Assembly (NCBI RefSeq): GCF_030730945.1
Contig: NZ_JAVAMS010000006.1
Span: 1 to 64,000, forward strand
Reading direction: 5' to 3'
DNA: 64,000 nt
From: Aurantiacibacter poecillastricola
GTDB taxonomy: Bacteria > Pseudomonadota > Alphaproteobacteria > Sphingomonadales > Sphingomonadaceae
Of this stretch, positions 40,552-50,540 are shown piece after piece. Position numbers and translations under genes: made by a program. Every line of letters begins with the position of its first letter. Positions within the stretch are counted from its first letter, which is position 1. The notes below the pieces were generated by a model, which was given only the letters and a program-made list of their open reading frames with translations, had not been told where the DNA came from and made no database searches.

Positions 40552-43500
40552 TTAGGCGGCAGTATCGAGAGCGGGCTCACGAAAGGCATTCACTGTGCAT
40601 GCATTTCGGGCAGTCATGACGCCGTCGATGCCTCGACCGAGATCCCAAATCACTTTCTCACCATTCTCGAGTAGCGCGGTGACCGACCTATCGTGGAGGT
40701 CCTCTGCCGAGCGCCGAGATTTCTGAATGTGGCGGAATTCGGCATCAGGTAATTTGCCGGCCATCCGCGATTGCAGGTCGCGACTTTGTTCATCGTCACT
40801 TTCCCAGCAATCTTTGACGGAATCCGCGTCGAAGCTCTTCACTTGGACATGGGTCACACCCCGCGACGCCTTGGCGAAGCGAACAACGAAGTCGACCAAC
40901 CGGCGACGTGCCGCCTCGTTTGCGCAACAATAAGGATCAATGATCCTCAAGCTCTGGATCGAGCATCCTTCGATGTGCTGGTTGAATATGGTCCAGTCAC
41001 GCATACCACCAACTTCATAGACCACCCTGCGAACCTCGGTAACGCGGGATTCCGCGGCCTCGACCGGTGACTGTATGGCGCTCTTCGCGACAGGCTTGGC
41101 CGAAAGGATCGGGCGATCTTGCCGTGTCGGGGGCGCCTCGCTTCGAGCTGAAGAGATTGACTCACCGTCATCCGCTACGGCCTCGTCATCGCTATCGCTT
41201 TGGGTAGACGATTGCGCTGCTATTCCCTCTTCTGAAGTCGATACGACATGGGTTGGTGCAGGCGTCAGCTCGTCCGATGCGCTGCCCTCATTGAAAGGTG
41301 CGCCGCGATCAGATTCCGGCATATCAATTGAGGCAGGGTCTGGTGGCTCGCTCGTTTGCGAAGCGGCAGGCTCGCCGGCGCTCTCGTGCTTAGTTGGAGT
41401 TGGTTTCTCGCCATCAAGCACCGCTGACAACATCTCGTCGATGTCCGAGGCTGACTCAGGTGGAACGAGCAAGCCACGGCTTAGCTCGCGCTTGCGCTCC
41501 ATCAGCCGATTTAGACGAACATCAAAGCTGCTGGGTCCGATTGCGTCGTCCGGATGCACCGCCATCGGGATATGGACGGTAACGGGCTTGTCCTGTCCGA
41601 TGCGATAAACGCGATCTGTGGCCTGATCCTCGACCGCGGGGTTCCACCAGCGGGAAAGGTGGATGACGTGATTAGCGGCAGTGATTGTAAGGCCGACACC
41701 GCCAGCCTTCGGAGACAGGATCATCACGTCGAAGCCAGCCGGCCTCGATTGGAACTTCGTCACCATATCCTGGCGCTTACTACCTGCTACTGATCCGTTG
41801 ATGATCTGTACTGCGTGTGAGAGCCCGAAGCGCTCTTGGAAGGCAATTGCGAGGAACGCCTGCATGTCGAGGTCCTCGCAAAAGACGAGCGCCTTCTCGC
41901 CTTTGCGCGATATCTCATCGAGCAGCTCGAAGGTCTTCGCTAGGCGAGCCGAAGAGCTGATGTATCCCTCAAAGTCATCAAGTCCGACAGGAGGCTTTGG
42001 ATGGAGCGATGTGCCGCGAAGCATATGCAGGATCTTCAGCATCGCGCCTTTGTCGCCGCTTTGGCGCAAGGCCCTGGCGCGAGCGAGGACCCGATCATAT
42101 GCGTCAGCCTGCTCCAGCGGCATCGACACCTCGTAGGGGACCACCTCCTTACTGGGGAGCCCGGTAAGTAAGGCTTCCTTCATTCGGCGAAGCATGAACG
42201 GCGGAGCAACGCCATCGCGTTCTATCAACTGGTCCTGAAGCGCTTTCAGTGCATCACTGTCATCCGCCGAATAGGTCCTCTCGAATTCCTTACTCGACCC
42301 CAGGAAACCCGGGAACACAACGTCAGCAATGGACCACAGGTCCTGGAGTCTGTTCTCGACGGGAGTACCGGTCATCCCTACCTGAATGTCCGCGTTCAGC
42401 GCCTTGGCAGCCCGCGTCATTTGACTTGCAGGGTTCTTGAGCTTCTGGATCTCGTCGTAGATGATGGCCGAGAAGGGAACCCGCGCGAAGCTCATATGGT
42501 AGTCGCGCATAGTTTCGAAAGTCGTCAGGACCACCCCCGCGTCCTTCCAATGCGACACGTCGAGCTTCGAAGTACCACCACGGATATCGTTGCCCGCTTC
42601 GAGCCGTAGCGATTTGAGGTTCGTGCCGAACGCTTCGACAATCTCACCCAACGCCCCATGCTCGAGGTGCAGCTTAATCTCGGCTTGCCAGTTTCGTAGA
42701 AGGCCAGTCGGGGCGACAATCAACACTGGCTGGCCGGGGGCTTTGATCGACCGAAGCCAAGAGAGAAACGTGAGCGCCTGGAAAGTCTTCCCGAGACCCA
42801 TATCGTCAGCAAGCAGTAGGCCCGGAACCTTACGGTCCCAAGCTTCGGTCAACCACGCAAATGCTTCGATCTGGTGGGGCTTCGGCGACGAGCGAACGCA
42901 AGCTGGCATCGGCGGTGGAACGAAGTTTACCGCATCTGTCGCCTGTGCAGTGAGGCGCGAATATTCGAGCGTCTCAAAGTTCTCGCCAACCTTGAGAAAA
43001 TAGGTCGGCAGCTGGGCAGGAAGCTCCTGATTATCGCTGCCTTTCTCAGTATCATTGGCAATCTCGGTTTCCAGATCGACGACGCTTTTGACCGCGGTTC
43101 GGGAAACCGGAGTCGCCGGTACGTCTTCGCCTTTGAAAGCGGTAGTTTTTTGGCCTCCGTCGATGGCCCTATCGATCTTGCCCAAAAGCTCTTCGGCTTC
43201 ACCGGGTTTGAGATCGACATGGACGACGTCAGGTTCTTCCCCGATGCGAATTCCAAAGCTTTCTGGGAGCCAGCTGTTGGGCTTTGGTTTGATCCACGGC
43301 AAGACCGGCTTCTGCCAAGTCTCGATACCCGCCACGCGCTCAGAGTATTGCTGGGTCTCGATAAAGAGGCGGTCGGCTGCTTCGTCGTCGCCAGTATCAT
43401 CGAGCGCCAAACGCTCGCGGATATAGGCCTGCGGTGAGCGCGCGAAATCCTTGCGTTCATCGCCTGTCGCCGACTGCTTTTCGCGGACAATGTCCAGCGC

Positions 43501-44349
43501 TTTGCCGAGCAAGGGATCGACGAAGAGTATGGTGCCGTCAGAGAGAAGGTAACTGCGTTTGCCTCCTCTCTGCGACCGGAAGCGAGTGCTGAATTTCTGC
43601 TGCTCAAAGTCAGTGAGCAGTGCGGTCTCGTTCGCATCAACAAGGTCGCCGTCTTCGTTTTCGCCGACTGATCTCGAAAACAGAACCGGATCGAAGTCGA
43701 ACAAGCCGCCATGTGTTCTCAAGTCGAGCGAGAAGTTGGCGGCGTAGGCGATGCGGACCTTGGATATGAAACCGTCCGGCTTGACCGCATCGCCGTCCAG
43801 ATCTCCGAGCATCTCGCGCAGTTCGGCGAAGCGCGCTCGGCGCTCATCGCCGTCACCAGCGGCTGCCAGCCGGTCAACTTGTAGGTTTGTCGAATATATC
43901 GGCTCCGCTAGCCTCGCTGTGCCACTAGACTCACGAATTCGTGCGCCCGTCACTTTCACGCGTACAGGCATACCACCGCGCCGCAGCCACTTCTTCGCGA
44001 CCGAGATGGTCCCATCATGCAGGGCCCCTGAAGCGTCTAGCTCGAGTGTGAGATTGGTTGCGGGTGGTAGACCCAATGAATGCGCTTCGTGCTCAGTCAG
44101 AGGAGCAATGCACTCGGGTGGAACGATTAGCCCATCATCATCTTCGGCGATTGCTTCTGCACCGGGTAGCGAACGAAGGCGCGAAAGTGCCGCCATACCG
44201 GCTGGCGGCGCCAAGCGTATCCACTCTGCTTTTGGGATGAGCTCGGATTTAGCTTTGCGAAGGAAACCGGCCTCGCGCTGCCTACGGAGTTCGATGCGCT
44301 CCTTGCCGTCGGCGAACTGAGTTGCTGTGAACGCGACCGTTTCTGCCAT
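40552..44349 (-). CDS. zorD: ZorD, SNF2-type helicase of type I Zorya
   Basis: 1265-aa effector of Zorya anti-phage defence. An N-terminal region of about 480 residues precedes the SNF2 core. The core has LLLADDMGLGKTFQ (motif I, about 521-534), IIYDEIQKLKN (motif II) and the C-terminal lobe with SPKAGGVGLTITAANHVIHL and DQATDRVYRIGQ (motifs V-VI). A low-complexity linker follows. The last 160 residues look like an MIT_C/PLD-like domain: IIDPYC, then HDRSVTAL and DLGRGIDGV. ZorD acts on invading DNA after ZorA-ZorB activation. It lies 3 bp after zorC. Confidence 0.9.
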   Translation of the reverse strand: MAETVAFTATQFADGKERIELRRQREAGFLRKAKSELIPKAEWIRLAPPAGMAALSRLRSLPGAEAIAEDDDGLIVPPECIAPLTEHEAHSLGLPPATNLTLELDASGALHDGTISVAKKWLRRGGMPVRVKVTGARIRESSGTARLAEPIYSTNLQVDRLAAAGDGDERRARFAELREMLGDLDGDAVKPDGFISKVRIAYAANFSLDLRTHGGLFDFDPVLFSRSVGENEDGDLVDANETALLTDFEQQKFSTRFRSQRGGKRSYLLSDGTILFVDPLLGKALDIVREKQSATGDERKDFARSPQAYIRERLALDDTGDDEAADRLFIETQQYSERVAGIETWQKPVLPWIKPKPNSWLPESFGIRIGEEPDVVHVDLKPGEAEELLGKIDRAIDGGQKTTAFKGEDVPATPVSRTAVKSVVDLETEIANDTEKGSDNQELPAQLPTYFLKVGENFETLEYSRLTAQATDAVNFVPPPMPACVRSSPKPHQIEAFAWLTEAWDRKVPGLLLADDMGLGKTFQALTFLSWLRSIKAPGQPVLIVAPTGLLRNWQAEIKLHLEHGALGEIVEAFGTNLKSLRLEAGNDIRGGTSKLDVSHWKDAGVVLTTFETMRDYHMSFARVPFSAIIYDEIQKLKNPASQMTRAAKALNADIQVGMTGTPVENRLQDLWSIADVVFPGFLGSSKEFERTYSADDSDALKALQDQLIERDGVAPPFMLRRMKEALLTGLPSKEVVPYEVSMPLEQADAYDRVLARARALRQSGDKGAMLKILHMLRGTSLHPKPPVGLDDFEGYISSSARLAKTFELLDEISRKGEKALVFCEDLDMQAFLAIAFQERFGLSHAVQIINGSVAGSKRQDMVTKFQSRPAGFDVMILSPKAGGVGLTITAANHVIHLSRWWNPAVEDQATDRVYRIGQDKPVTVHIPMAVHPDDAIGPSSFDVRLNRLMERKRELSRGLLVPPESASDIDEMLSAVLDGEKPTPTKHESAGEPAASQTSEPPDPASIDMPESDRGAPFNEGSASDELTPAPTHVVSTSEEGIAAQSSTQSDSDDEAVADDGESISSARSEAPPTRQDRPILSAKPVAKSAIQSPVEAAESRVTEVRRVVYEVGGMRDWTIFNQHIEGCSIQSLRIIDPYCCANEAARRRLVDFVVRFAKASRGVTHVQVKSFDADSVKDCWESDDEQSRDLQSRMAGKLPDAEFRHIQKSRRSAEDLHDRSVTALLENGEKVIWDLGRGIDGVMTARNACTVNAFREPALDTAA

Positions 44350-44352
44350 TGA

Positions 44353-45738
44353 TTAATACCCTCGGCCATATTGGGGGTGCGCCACGCCTGTGCGACTATG
44401 GATCAGCTTCGCAATCTTGGGGCGCCAGCGCCCGCCGGCGTCATGTCCGACATAGGCGAAGTCAGATTTGCCTTCCATCGTACGTAGCTGACCGTTGTCG
44501 TACCTGTTCTTGAAGAGGGCTGGTGCGTCCGGGTTGCCGCTTGACCAGAAGCGGCAATACCCATTGTCGCTCCACTCTGAGATTGTCAGATCTCCAATTC
44601 GGAGCAGTAGTGACGACGATGAGGTTGGCCCATTTTGCGTGATCCCGTGCTCCAGTCGTTCACCTTGGGAACGAGCGACATTACGTATTTGATTTCTGGC
44701 TCTGGGGCCCAAAGCTGGCCACGCATCCGTCACCAATCCGGCGTCGAGATAGGCTAGCCAAAACTCTTGGCGCTGCTTCCACTGATCAGGCCGGTCGGTC
44801 GTTTCGGCGATGGCGCGGAAGAACATCCGCATTGCGGCATCGGTCAACCATCTGCGCAACACGCCGATGATCTCGTCGGCCCGGTCGCCTCCTACGTCAT
44901 CCGCGATGTGCGCGTGGATCGGCACCCATTTCTGTTTCTTCGGGTACAGCCGAGGGTCGGCAACTCGGTCCAGCAGGAATGCTGTAATGGCTTGTCTATG
45001 TGCCGACTCGGGGCGGCCGTTGACCCAGGGCTCGAGGAGGGCTCTGACGATTGCTGCCGCATCATCGAATTGATCTTCCCGCTCGAGAAGGTCGAGCAGA
45101 TTTCTCTGCGCTAGGACTGCTTGCTCTTCCTTACGGCTGGCGATTTTAAGGCAGCCTCTGCCAAAAGCTAATTGGCCAACACGTGTGGCAAATGGGCTCG
45201 CGCCAAGGCCTGTGTCCGCGCATGTAGAGACGAAAGCATCGCGCTCGTCAGCAGCCATCGCCGCGGCAAGTGCTTCAATTGCATTTGAAGGTTGAAAGAG
45301 TGCGTACCGCTCTGATCTATTTCGCCAAGCGCCATCCTGATCCCGCGTTAGCTCTGTGCAGGCGTTCGCCAGCTTTTCGATGACACCGCGCTCGAGCGGA
45401 AAATAGATGAGGTAGCCATCAATGAGGGCGCGGGTGGAGCTGCTCCGCCTGTCAGCCAGCGCTCGTTCGAGCGCAGAGATGCCGAGATTCTCAAACTCAT
45501 CATCGCACCACGCGCCGCGAAGCACCCGGTTCAATTCGCCGCGTTTTAGATCAGAAACGGAGCGTTTCTGGCATTCCCGCAAGAACGGTATAAGCTCCTC
45601 CTGGTCTTCTGCAGCTTCAACGTCGCTTCCCAGCAAGGCGAACGCATGATGGATCTGGGGCAATATTGACGGCGGCTTAGGAAAGCCGTGTCTGGCTATC
45701 CCTTCCATCCTATCGATTGCACCGCGGATGAAGTTCAT
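44353..45738 (-). CDS. zorC: ZorC, EH-signature protein of type I Zorya
   Basis: 461-aa cytoplasmic protein of the EH_Signature family. The body is helical. The C-terminal block with LTISEWSDNGYCRFW, FKNRYDNG and WRPKIAKLIHSRTG carries the conserved Glu and His. ZorC is reported as a DNA-binding partner recruited together with ZorD. Start ATG at 45738 overlaps the zorB stop by 4 nt, and the gene stands between zorB and zorD as in canonical type I loci. Confidence 0.88.
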   Translation of the reverse strand: MNFIRGAIDRMEGIARHGFPKPPSILPQIHHAFALLGSDVEAAEDQEELIPFLRECQKRSVSDLKRGELNRVLRGAWCDDEFENLGISALERALADRRSSSTRALIDGYLIYFPLERGVIEKLANACTELTRDQDGAWRNRSERYALFQPSNAIEALAAAMAADERDAFVSTCADTGLGASPFATRVGQLAFGRGCLKIASRKEEQAVLAQRNLLDLLEREDQFDDAAAIVRALLEPWVNGRPESAHRQAITAFLLDRVADPRLYPKKQKWVPIHAHIADDVGGDRADEIIGVLRRWLTDAAMRMFFRAIAETTDRPDQWKQRQEFWLAYLDAGLVTDAWPALGPRARNQIRNVARSQGERLEHGITQNGPTSSSSLLLRIGDLTISEWSDNGYCRFWSSGNPDAPALFKNRYDNGQLRTMEGKSDFAYVGHDAGGRWRPKIAKLIHSRTGVAHPQYGRGY

Positions 45739-46454
45739 TGGACCAGAGTGTCCCGTGAAAGCGCACCCGGGCTCATCATCAAGAAGCGTAGGTCAATGCG
45801 TCTGTTGCGCGCTTTGGCTTCATCACTGTCGCCTGGGTCCACAAACCGATCCGGGCCATAGCCGCTCAGGCTCAGTATCTTCGCAGACCCTGGCGCGTTT
45901 TCTGGCAGATTGCGCATTTGATCGACGATCGGGTTGCCAGCCTTGAGCGCACGAAATGTATTGGCGGCGCGCATGACCGACAGGTCGTAATTGTCCATGC
46001 CGCCCGACATGCGATCCATGTCCGTGTGACCTTCCACAAAGATCGCATCGACCCGGTGCGGACTGCGTTCCCCATCGCACTGTGCTCCCTCGGTGTAGCA
46101 CGGAAGGATCTGCGACATCGCGTCGGCCACCTTCTGCACAGCGAGTTCGCCGCGAGGCGTGAGAGTGAACCGGCCGCTTTCGAAAAGGACATCGTCTGGC
46201 AGGCGCAAAACTCCTGTCTCGATATCGATGGTCACTTCGAGCCCTTCTTCTTTGAGGGCCTCCGCCATATCCTTCAATATTTCGGCTCTGGCCTGATTGG
46301 CTCCAGTTAGTTCGGCCGTCCGGGCCTGGAGGTTGAGCGCGAAATAGGCGAGCAAGATAATGAAGATCAGTACCAGACCCACCATGAGGTCAGTCATGGA
46401 GATGAAGTAGCTCTCGCTCTCTTCCTGTGGTTTTCGAAGCAGGCGGGCTTCCAT
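45735..46454 (-). CDS. zorB: ZorB, OmpA/MotB-like stator subunit
   Basis: 239-aa protein. A short cytoplasmic tail and one membrane helix carry the proton-relay Asp22 in ISMTDLMVGLVLIFIILL. A periplasmic plug/linker follows, then an OmpA-like peptidoglycan-binding domain (FVEGHTDMDRM, then LSGYGPDRFVDPG and RNRRIDLRF). With ZorA it forms a proton-driven motor anchored in the cell wall that senses phage perturbation. Overlaps zorA by 1 nt and zorC by 4 nt. Confidence 0.92.
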   Translation of the reverse strand: MEARLLRKPQEESESYFISMTDLMVGLVLIFIILLAYFALNLQARTAELTGANQARAEILKDMAEALKEEGLEVTIDIETGVLRLPDDVLFESGRFTLTPRGELAVQKVADAMSQILPCYTEGAQCDGERSPHRVDAIFVEGHTDMDRMSGGMDNYDLSVMRAANTFRALKAGNPIVDQMRNLPENAPGSAKILSLSGYGPDRFVDPGDSDEAKARNRRIDLRFLMMSPGALSRDTLVQ

Positions 46455-48373
46455 TATTCAGCGGCCTCCGCTTTCTGTGCCGACAGAGCTGCCGCGAGAT
46501 CCTCCACCGTATCACTTAGGCTTTCGAGGGGACGCAATGCGGCCGCAAGTTGTGACACACCCTTGCCCAGCGCCTCATCGACCTCGCCCACACGCGTCGT
46601 AAGACTCTGCGCTTGGCTGCCCGCAGCCTCAGTCAGCATGTTGAGCGCTTCGCCCAATGACTTGTCCACTTCATTGAAGCGAGCACGGTAGTCAGACCAG
46701 GCTTCTTCTGCCGCACTAGCGGTTGCCTTGAGTGCCTCAGAGATCTCACGCATCTCTTCGCGTGTCATTTCTGCATTGCGAGCATCATTCGCAACTGCCG
46801 TGGACATCGCGAGCATCGCTTCTTTGATCGAAGAGGCGGACTCGCGCAAAGGAGCAGTAGCCTCGCGCACGTCATTCGCGACGCTTCCCAGCGATGTAGC
46901 AATATCGCTTGAGCGATCCGCAACGCTTTCGATTCCGCGGGTGTAGTCACCCATGGCCCGGTTGCTGCCATCAAGCGATGTCGCGGCTGTCCCAATGCTT
47001 GTCGAAGCTTTGCGCATCTCCTCAACCAGAGGCTCGCCAGCTTCGTTGAAGTTCTTGACGAATTGCCCGAAGGATTCAGTCATCGCCTCCTGACCAGTTT
47101 CAGCAGCCTTACGAGCTGCGTCCGCCGTTGACTTTCCGAACTCTCCAGCGGACTCAGCCATCTTCTCGCGCATCTGGTCGAGGCTCGTGCCCACCCGCTC
47201 GAGAAGTTCGCCAAGGCGCTTACGGGCCTGCTCGCTGGCTTCTTCACTGTCGGCGCGCATGCGCTCAGCAACAGCTGCGAAATTACTGTTCAGCTCGCCA
47301 AAGGCCGAGCGCATTTCTTCCGAGGCCTGACTAAACCGGCGCACAGCCTCCTCGATCTGCTGATCTGCCGAGCTCGTCTGCCTTTCTAGTCGCTCAGCCA
47401 TGGTACCAAGCGAGTTCGACATGCCAGTGATCGCACCCGCGAGATCGGCCATCTGCGCTCCCGCCCCATCACTAATCGCTTTGTGGACAGCTTCACCCCC
47501 GCCGCCGCTAATTGAATTCATATCGCGTTCGATTGATCCGAGGCTGGTGACCATAGGTGCGAACTGCTTCTCGAGCGTCTCTTCTAGAACTACGGCCAAT
47601 TGCTCGGAGAAGCCCTTCAGAGCCGGGGTCTGATCTTCGAGCTGCTTCAGCTGATCGGCAGCTATCCGCTGTGGCGGCAAATAGGCCATACCGTGTTCAA
47701 GAAGGTCGCAAAGGCGAGCGAGCCCCTCATCGACTTTCTTAGCAAAGCGATAGTCGACCGAGCGCAAGATGATCGATGCGACAATGCCGCCAACCGACGC
47801 CCAGAACTTAGCGCCGGCAACCTGCATCAATTCATTGAGCTGCGATTGCATAGCATCAGGGCCGCCACCCAAATCCAGCGTCGAGAGCGCGGCGATAATA
47901 CCTAGGAAGGTGAAAAGCAGGCCTACTGCAATCGCAATGTTTGCGAACCAGCCAAGTGCTCGGTGACGCTCACCGAGCAGCAGAAAGAAGTTTTCCGGGC
48001 GAACGGTGTTCTGAAGCACCTCAGCATTGGGATTGACGATCGTCTCGCGGTACTCCTCCCACGCACGACGCAAATGAAAGACCTCTTCGTGCGAGGCTTC
48101 CATCATCTTCTCATCGATATCAAAATAGGCCTCGGCGAAGGCCAGCCGAGCGTCATTTGAAGGAGCGTTGCTCCCCCCGATCTTCTCGGAAATCAGCTCG
48201 TTACGCTCATTGATGGCGCTAAGCAGCGGCCAGTGATGATTGCGACGATAACGCCAAGCGATCATGATCGCGGCCGAAATGAGGAGCAGCGCGATGATAA
48301 ACGCCATCGCCTCTCCAACGCCAGGAACCGCAGTGAAAAACCAGATTAAACTCTGCCCGAGTCTATCAATCAT
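46454..48373 (-). CDS. zorA: ZorA, MotA-like motor protein with long cytoplasmic tail
   Basis: 639-aa protein. The N-terminal half has three clear membrane helices (about 5-38, then ALGWFANIAIAVGLLFTFLG, then AKFWASVGGIVASIIL), the MotA/ExbB-type core. From about residue 245 to the end it is a helical tail of heptad-like, Ala/Glu/Ser-rich sequence, the tail through which ZorA signals to ZorC and ZorD. ATG at 48373 is chosen because AGGGGG lies 5 nt before it. An upstream in-frame ATG at 48424 has no such site. Confidence 0.92.
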   Translation of the reverse strand: MIDRLGQSLIWFFTAVPGVGEAMAFIIALLLISAAIMIAWRYRRNHHWPLLSAINERNELISEKIGGSNAPSNDARLAFAEAYFDIDEKMMEASHEEVFHLRRAWEEYRETIVNPNAEVLQNTVRPENFFLLLGERHRALGWFANIAIAVGLLFTFLGIIAALSTLDLGGGPDAMQSQLNELMQVAGAKFWASVGGIVASIILRSVDYRFAKKVDEGLARLCDLLEHGMAYLPPQRIAADQLKQLEDQTPALKGFSEQLAVVLEETLEKQFAPMVTSLGSIERDMNSISGGGGEAVHKAISDGAGAQMADLAGAITGMSNSLGTMAERLERQTSSADQQIEEAVRRFSQASEEMRSAFGELNSNFAAVAERMRADSEEASEQARKRLGELLERVGTSLDQMREKMAESAGEFGKSTADAARKAAETGQEAMTESFGQFVKNFNEAGEPLVEEMRKASTSIGTAATSLDGSNRAMGDYTRGIESVADRSSDIATSLGSVANDVREATAPLRESASSIKEAMLAMSTAVANDARNAEMTREEMREISEALKATASAAEEAWSDYRARFNEVDKSLGEALNMLTEAAGSQAQSLTTRVGEVDEALGKGVSQLAAALRPLESLSDTVEDLAAALSAQKAEAAE

Positions 48374-48662
48374 TAGGCCCCCTAAAAGCGAGTTGAATAG
48401 CTTCGAATCTTTAAGAAAAATCAATTACCCGTACTAGAACTTAACGGCAATCCGGGCCGCGGCATATGCTCACTTGCGGCCTAATGATGCTATGACCTTA
48501 ACCTATCCAGACCATTCGCCAATGGGGGTTGAATGGGGTCAGATTTACGCCGGTAGGCGGTCTTCTATTTCAACGCAGCGCTATGGAAATCGACCTGCAT
48601 CATATGAAGCTTTGAGAGCGTTTCTGCCTGTCCGGAACGGTGTCGGCTTCGTTCTGCTTTAC
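48374..48662. other. Gap between HNH-helicase gene and zorA
   Basis: About 290 bp, no credible gene. I see no strong terminator and no sigma-54 promoter on the minus strand. Read-through from the helicase operon into zorA is possible, as is a weak local promoter. Confidence 0.45.
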
Positions 48663-50540
48663 TCAGCCCTCTTCCCTAGCATGCTCTGCAATCTTCAAGA
48701 ACCGAGCGAGACTTTCATCAGGCAGCTGACGGTAAATGCGAATTAGCGTGCTATCCCCCGATTTGAGCACATCACGGCGGACAGGGCCGGCCATAGTTTC
48801 GCCTGCCGAAACTTCGGCCTCATCCAGCTCCATGCCGCGCACAATGGCACCGGTCCGCAGTGCCTCATCCAGGCTGAGCGAGAACGAGGTGCCGAACGAC
48901 GTGCCACAAGCATGGCAGTTCGTTGCTGCGACTGGGTTCAAGGCTCCGCAATCGCTGCATGCCTTAAACTGAGGTCCGCCATGGCTCGGAAACACATGGC
49001 CGCAGCAATCACACTCAACCGCCTTGATGTCGCACTCGGTGTGACAGGCTGGGCACTTTTTCGTCTTCGGCGTGCCCGGGTCTTTGCGCTTGCCGGGCGA
49101 CATTTCCAGCTCGATGCGGCGCGCGTACGCCTCAAAGGTCTCTGTACACGGCATGACCACATAAGCGCGGGTATCGTCGTCGTGTCCTTGCGTGCGCACA
49201 ACACGTCCGATTGCTTGGCGGAAAGCCAACTCGGTCAGCGCGTTCGGCAGGTGGACCAGAACCCGAAGACGCTTGATATCGACGCCTTCCGAAATCATCG
49301 CGACCGAGACAATCCAACGCTTATTCGTGTTACGAAACGCTTTGATGCGCGCATCAGGATTGTTCATCTGGCTGTGAACAATCATCGGCGCCTCGCCCTC
49401 TATCGCTTCGATGAGCTGGGCCATGTATTCAGCCATCTCAATGTTAGGCGCGATGACCAGGCCACCGGCATCGGGCATGCGAAGGCGAAGGTTATCAAGC
49501 TTGCGGCTACCCCACTCGAGCATCGTAGCCTGGTAGCCTGTCATCAATGGCGTTGACCCATCCGCCTCGTACTGCGGCGTGCAGGCAAGCCGATAGAAGT
49601 CCAACGCGCTCTGAAGGCCAGGGATACGCTTGAGCTCCTTGGTCAGTTCAGCTGGTTTGTGGCTGGCGACTTCCACGCTCTCACCGCCATCAAGATCGAC
49701 CGTGAAATGCCCCTCGTGCTTGTGAAAGGTAACAGGGCGACAGTACTCGAGGTCAACGGCCTCGCCATACGTAAGTGTGTAAGTGCCGCCCTCAGGATGA
49801 TCGATCGCCCCGGCATCGTCGTATGCGAGCCAGACAGAGCGTTCTCCGTCGGACCGGATCGGCGTACCAGTAAGAACAAGGACGTGCTTTGCCTTAGCAA
49901 AAGCACTGTCGGCGCTACTGCCCCAGGCAGCCTCAACGGCGGCGTGGTGGTGCTCGTCACAGATAACAAGCGTCCGAGCGGAATTGCAGATTGCTTGGAA
50001 GCCATCTTGCAGCCCCTGCACAGCTGCCCAAGTCGAGCAGACATCGATACCAAGGGCATCGATATCCCCGTCAGAACCGGTGACCTTGCTCATGAAGCGC
50101 CCGGTCACTCGCTGAAAATCAGCCGACCATTGATTCACAACCTCAGCACGCGGTGCGATCACTACCACACGGTCAATCTCGCCGCGGGTGATCAGCTCCT
50201 GCGCGATGGTACAGGCAGCGATGGTCTTACCCGCACCAGGAGCGGCATTGATGATAAAGTGGCGGTCACCTTCGCTCGAGAGCAACCAAGTGAGAGCCTT
50301 ATTAAGGGCCTCGGCCTGCCAATGGCGGAGTTTGATGGTCATCGACTTATTGCCCTTCTTGAGATTGCAGGTCGGGCACAAAGCTTGCCCGTTCTTGGTG
50401 ATGGTCTTGCCCCCCTTCGAGAAGGGGAAAATGTGGTCGGCGTGAAAGCCGCGCCGCAGCTTGCAGCCACAGGCTTCGCATCGACCGCCAGATATGAGCG
50501 CGAGGATTTTTCGCTGTCGTTTGCTGAAACATCGCCTCAC
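48663..50540 (-). CDS. HNH nuclease fused to a superfamily 2 helicase
   Basis: 625-aa protein. Residues 14-62 are an HNH domain (Cys21-x2-Cys24, His33-Ala-Asp-His36, Asn50, Cys55-x2-Cys58). Residues about 70-460 are a DEAD/DEAH helicase: Walker A APGAGKT (100-106), ICDEHHH box, VLTGTP and QAIGRVVRTQG. The end carries two zinc ribbons (CPACHTECDIKAVECDCCG, then CSDCGALNPVAATNCHACG). It overlaps the HTH gene by 4 nt. An HNH-helicase suits cleavage of foreign DNA, but related genes also occur in phages. It lies 290 bp before zorA in the same direction, behind a sigma-54 promoter. Confidence 0.85.
   Translation of the reverse strand: MRRCFSKRQRKILALISGGRCEACGCKLRRGFHADHIFPFSKGGKTITKNGQALCPTCNLKKGNKSMTIKLRHWQAEALNKALTWLLSSEGDRHFIINAAPGAGKTIAACTIAQELITRGEIDRVVVIAPRAEVVNQWSADFQRVTGRFMSKVTGSDGDIDALGIDVCSTWAAVQGLQDGFQAICNSARTLVICDEHHHAAVEAAWGSSADSAFAKAKHVLVLTGTPIRSDGERSVWLAYDDAGAIDHPEGGTYTLTYGEAVDLEYCRPVTFHKHEGHFTVDLDGGESVEVASHKPAELTKELKRIPGLQSALDFYRLACTPQYEADGSTPLMTGYQATMLEWGSRKLDNLRLRMPDAGGLVIAPNIEMAEYMAQLIEAIEGEAPMIVHSQMNNPDARIKAFRNTNKRWIVSVAMISEGVDIKRLRVLVHLPNALTELAFRQAIGRVVRTQGHDDDTRAYVVMPCTETFEAYARRIELEMSPGKRKDPGTPKTKKCPACHTECDIKAVECDCCGHVFPSHGGPQFKACSDCGALNPVAATNCHACGTSFGTSFSLSLDEALRTGAIVRGMELDEAEVSAGETMAGPVRRDVLKSGDSTLIRIYRQLPDESLARFLKIAEHAREEG

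Noticed and set aside
40552..44349. SNF2 helicase as part of a DISARM system
   Set aside because: The neighbours are MotA-like, OmpA-like and EH-signature genes in Zorya order, with no methyltransferase or DUF1998 gene.
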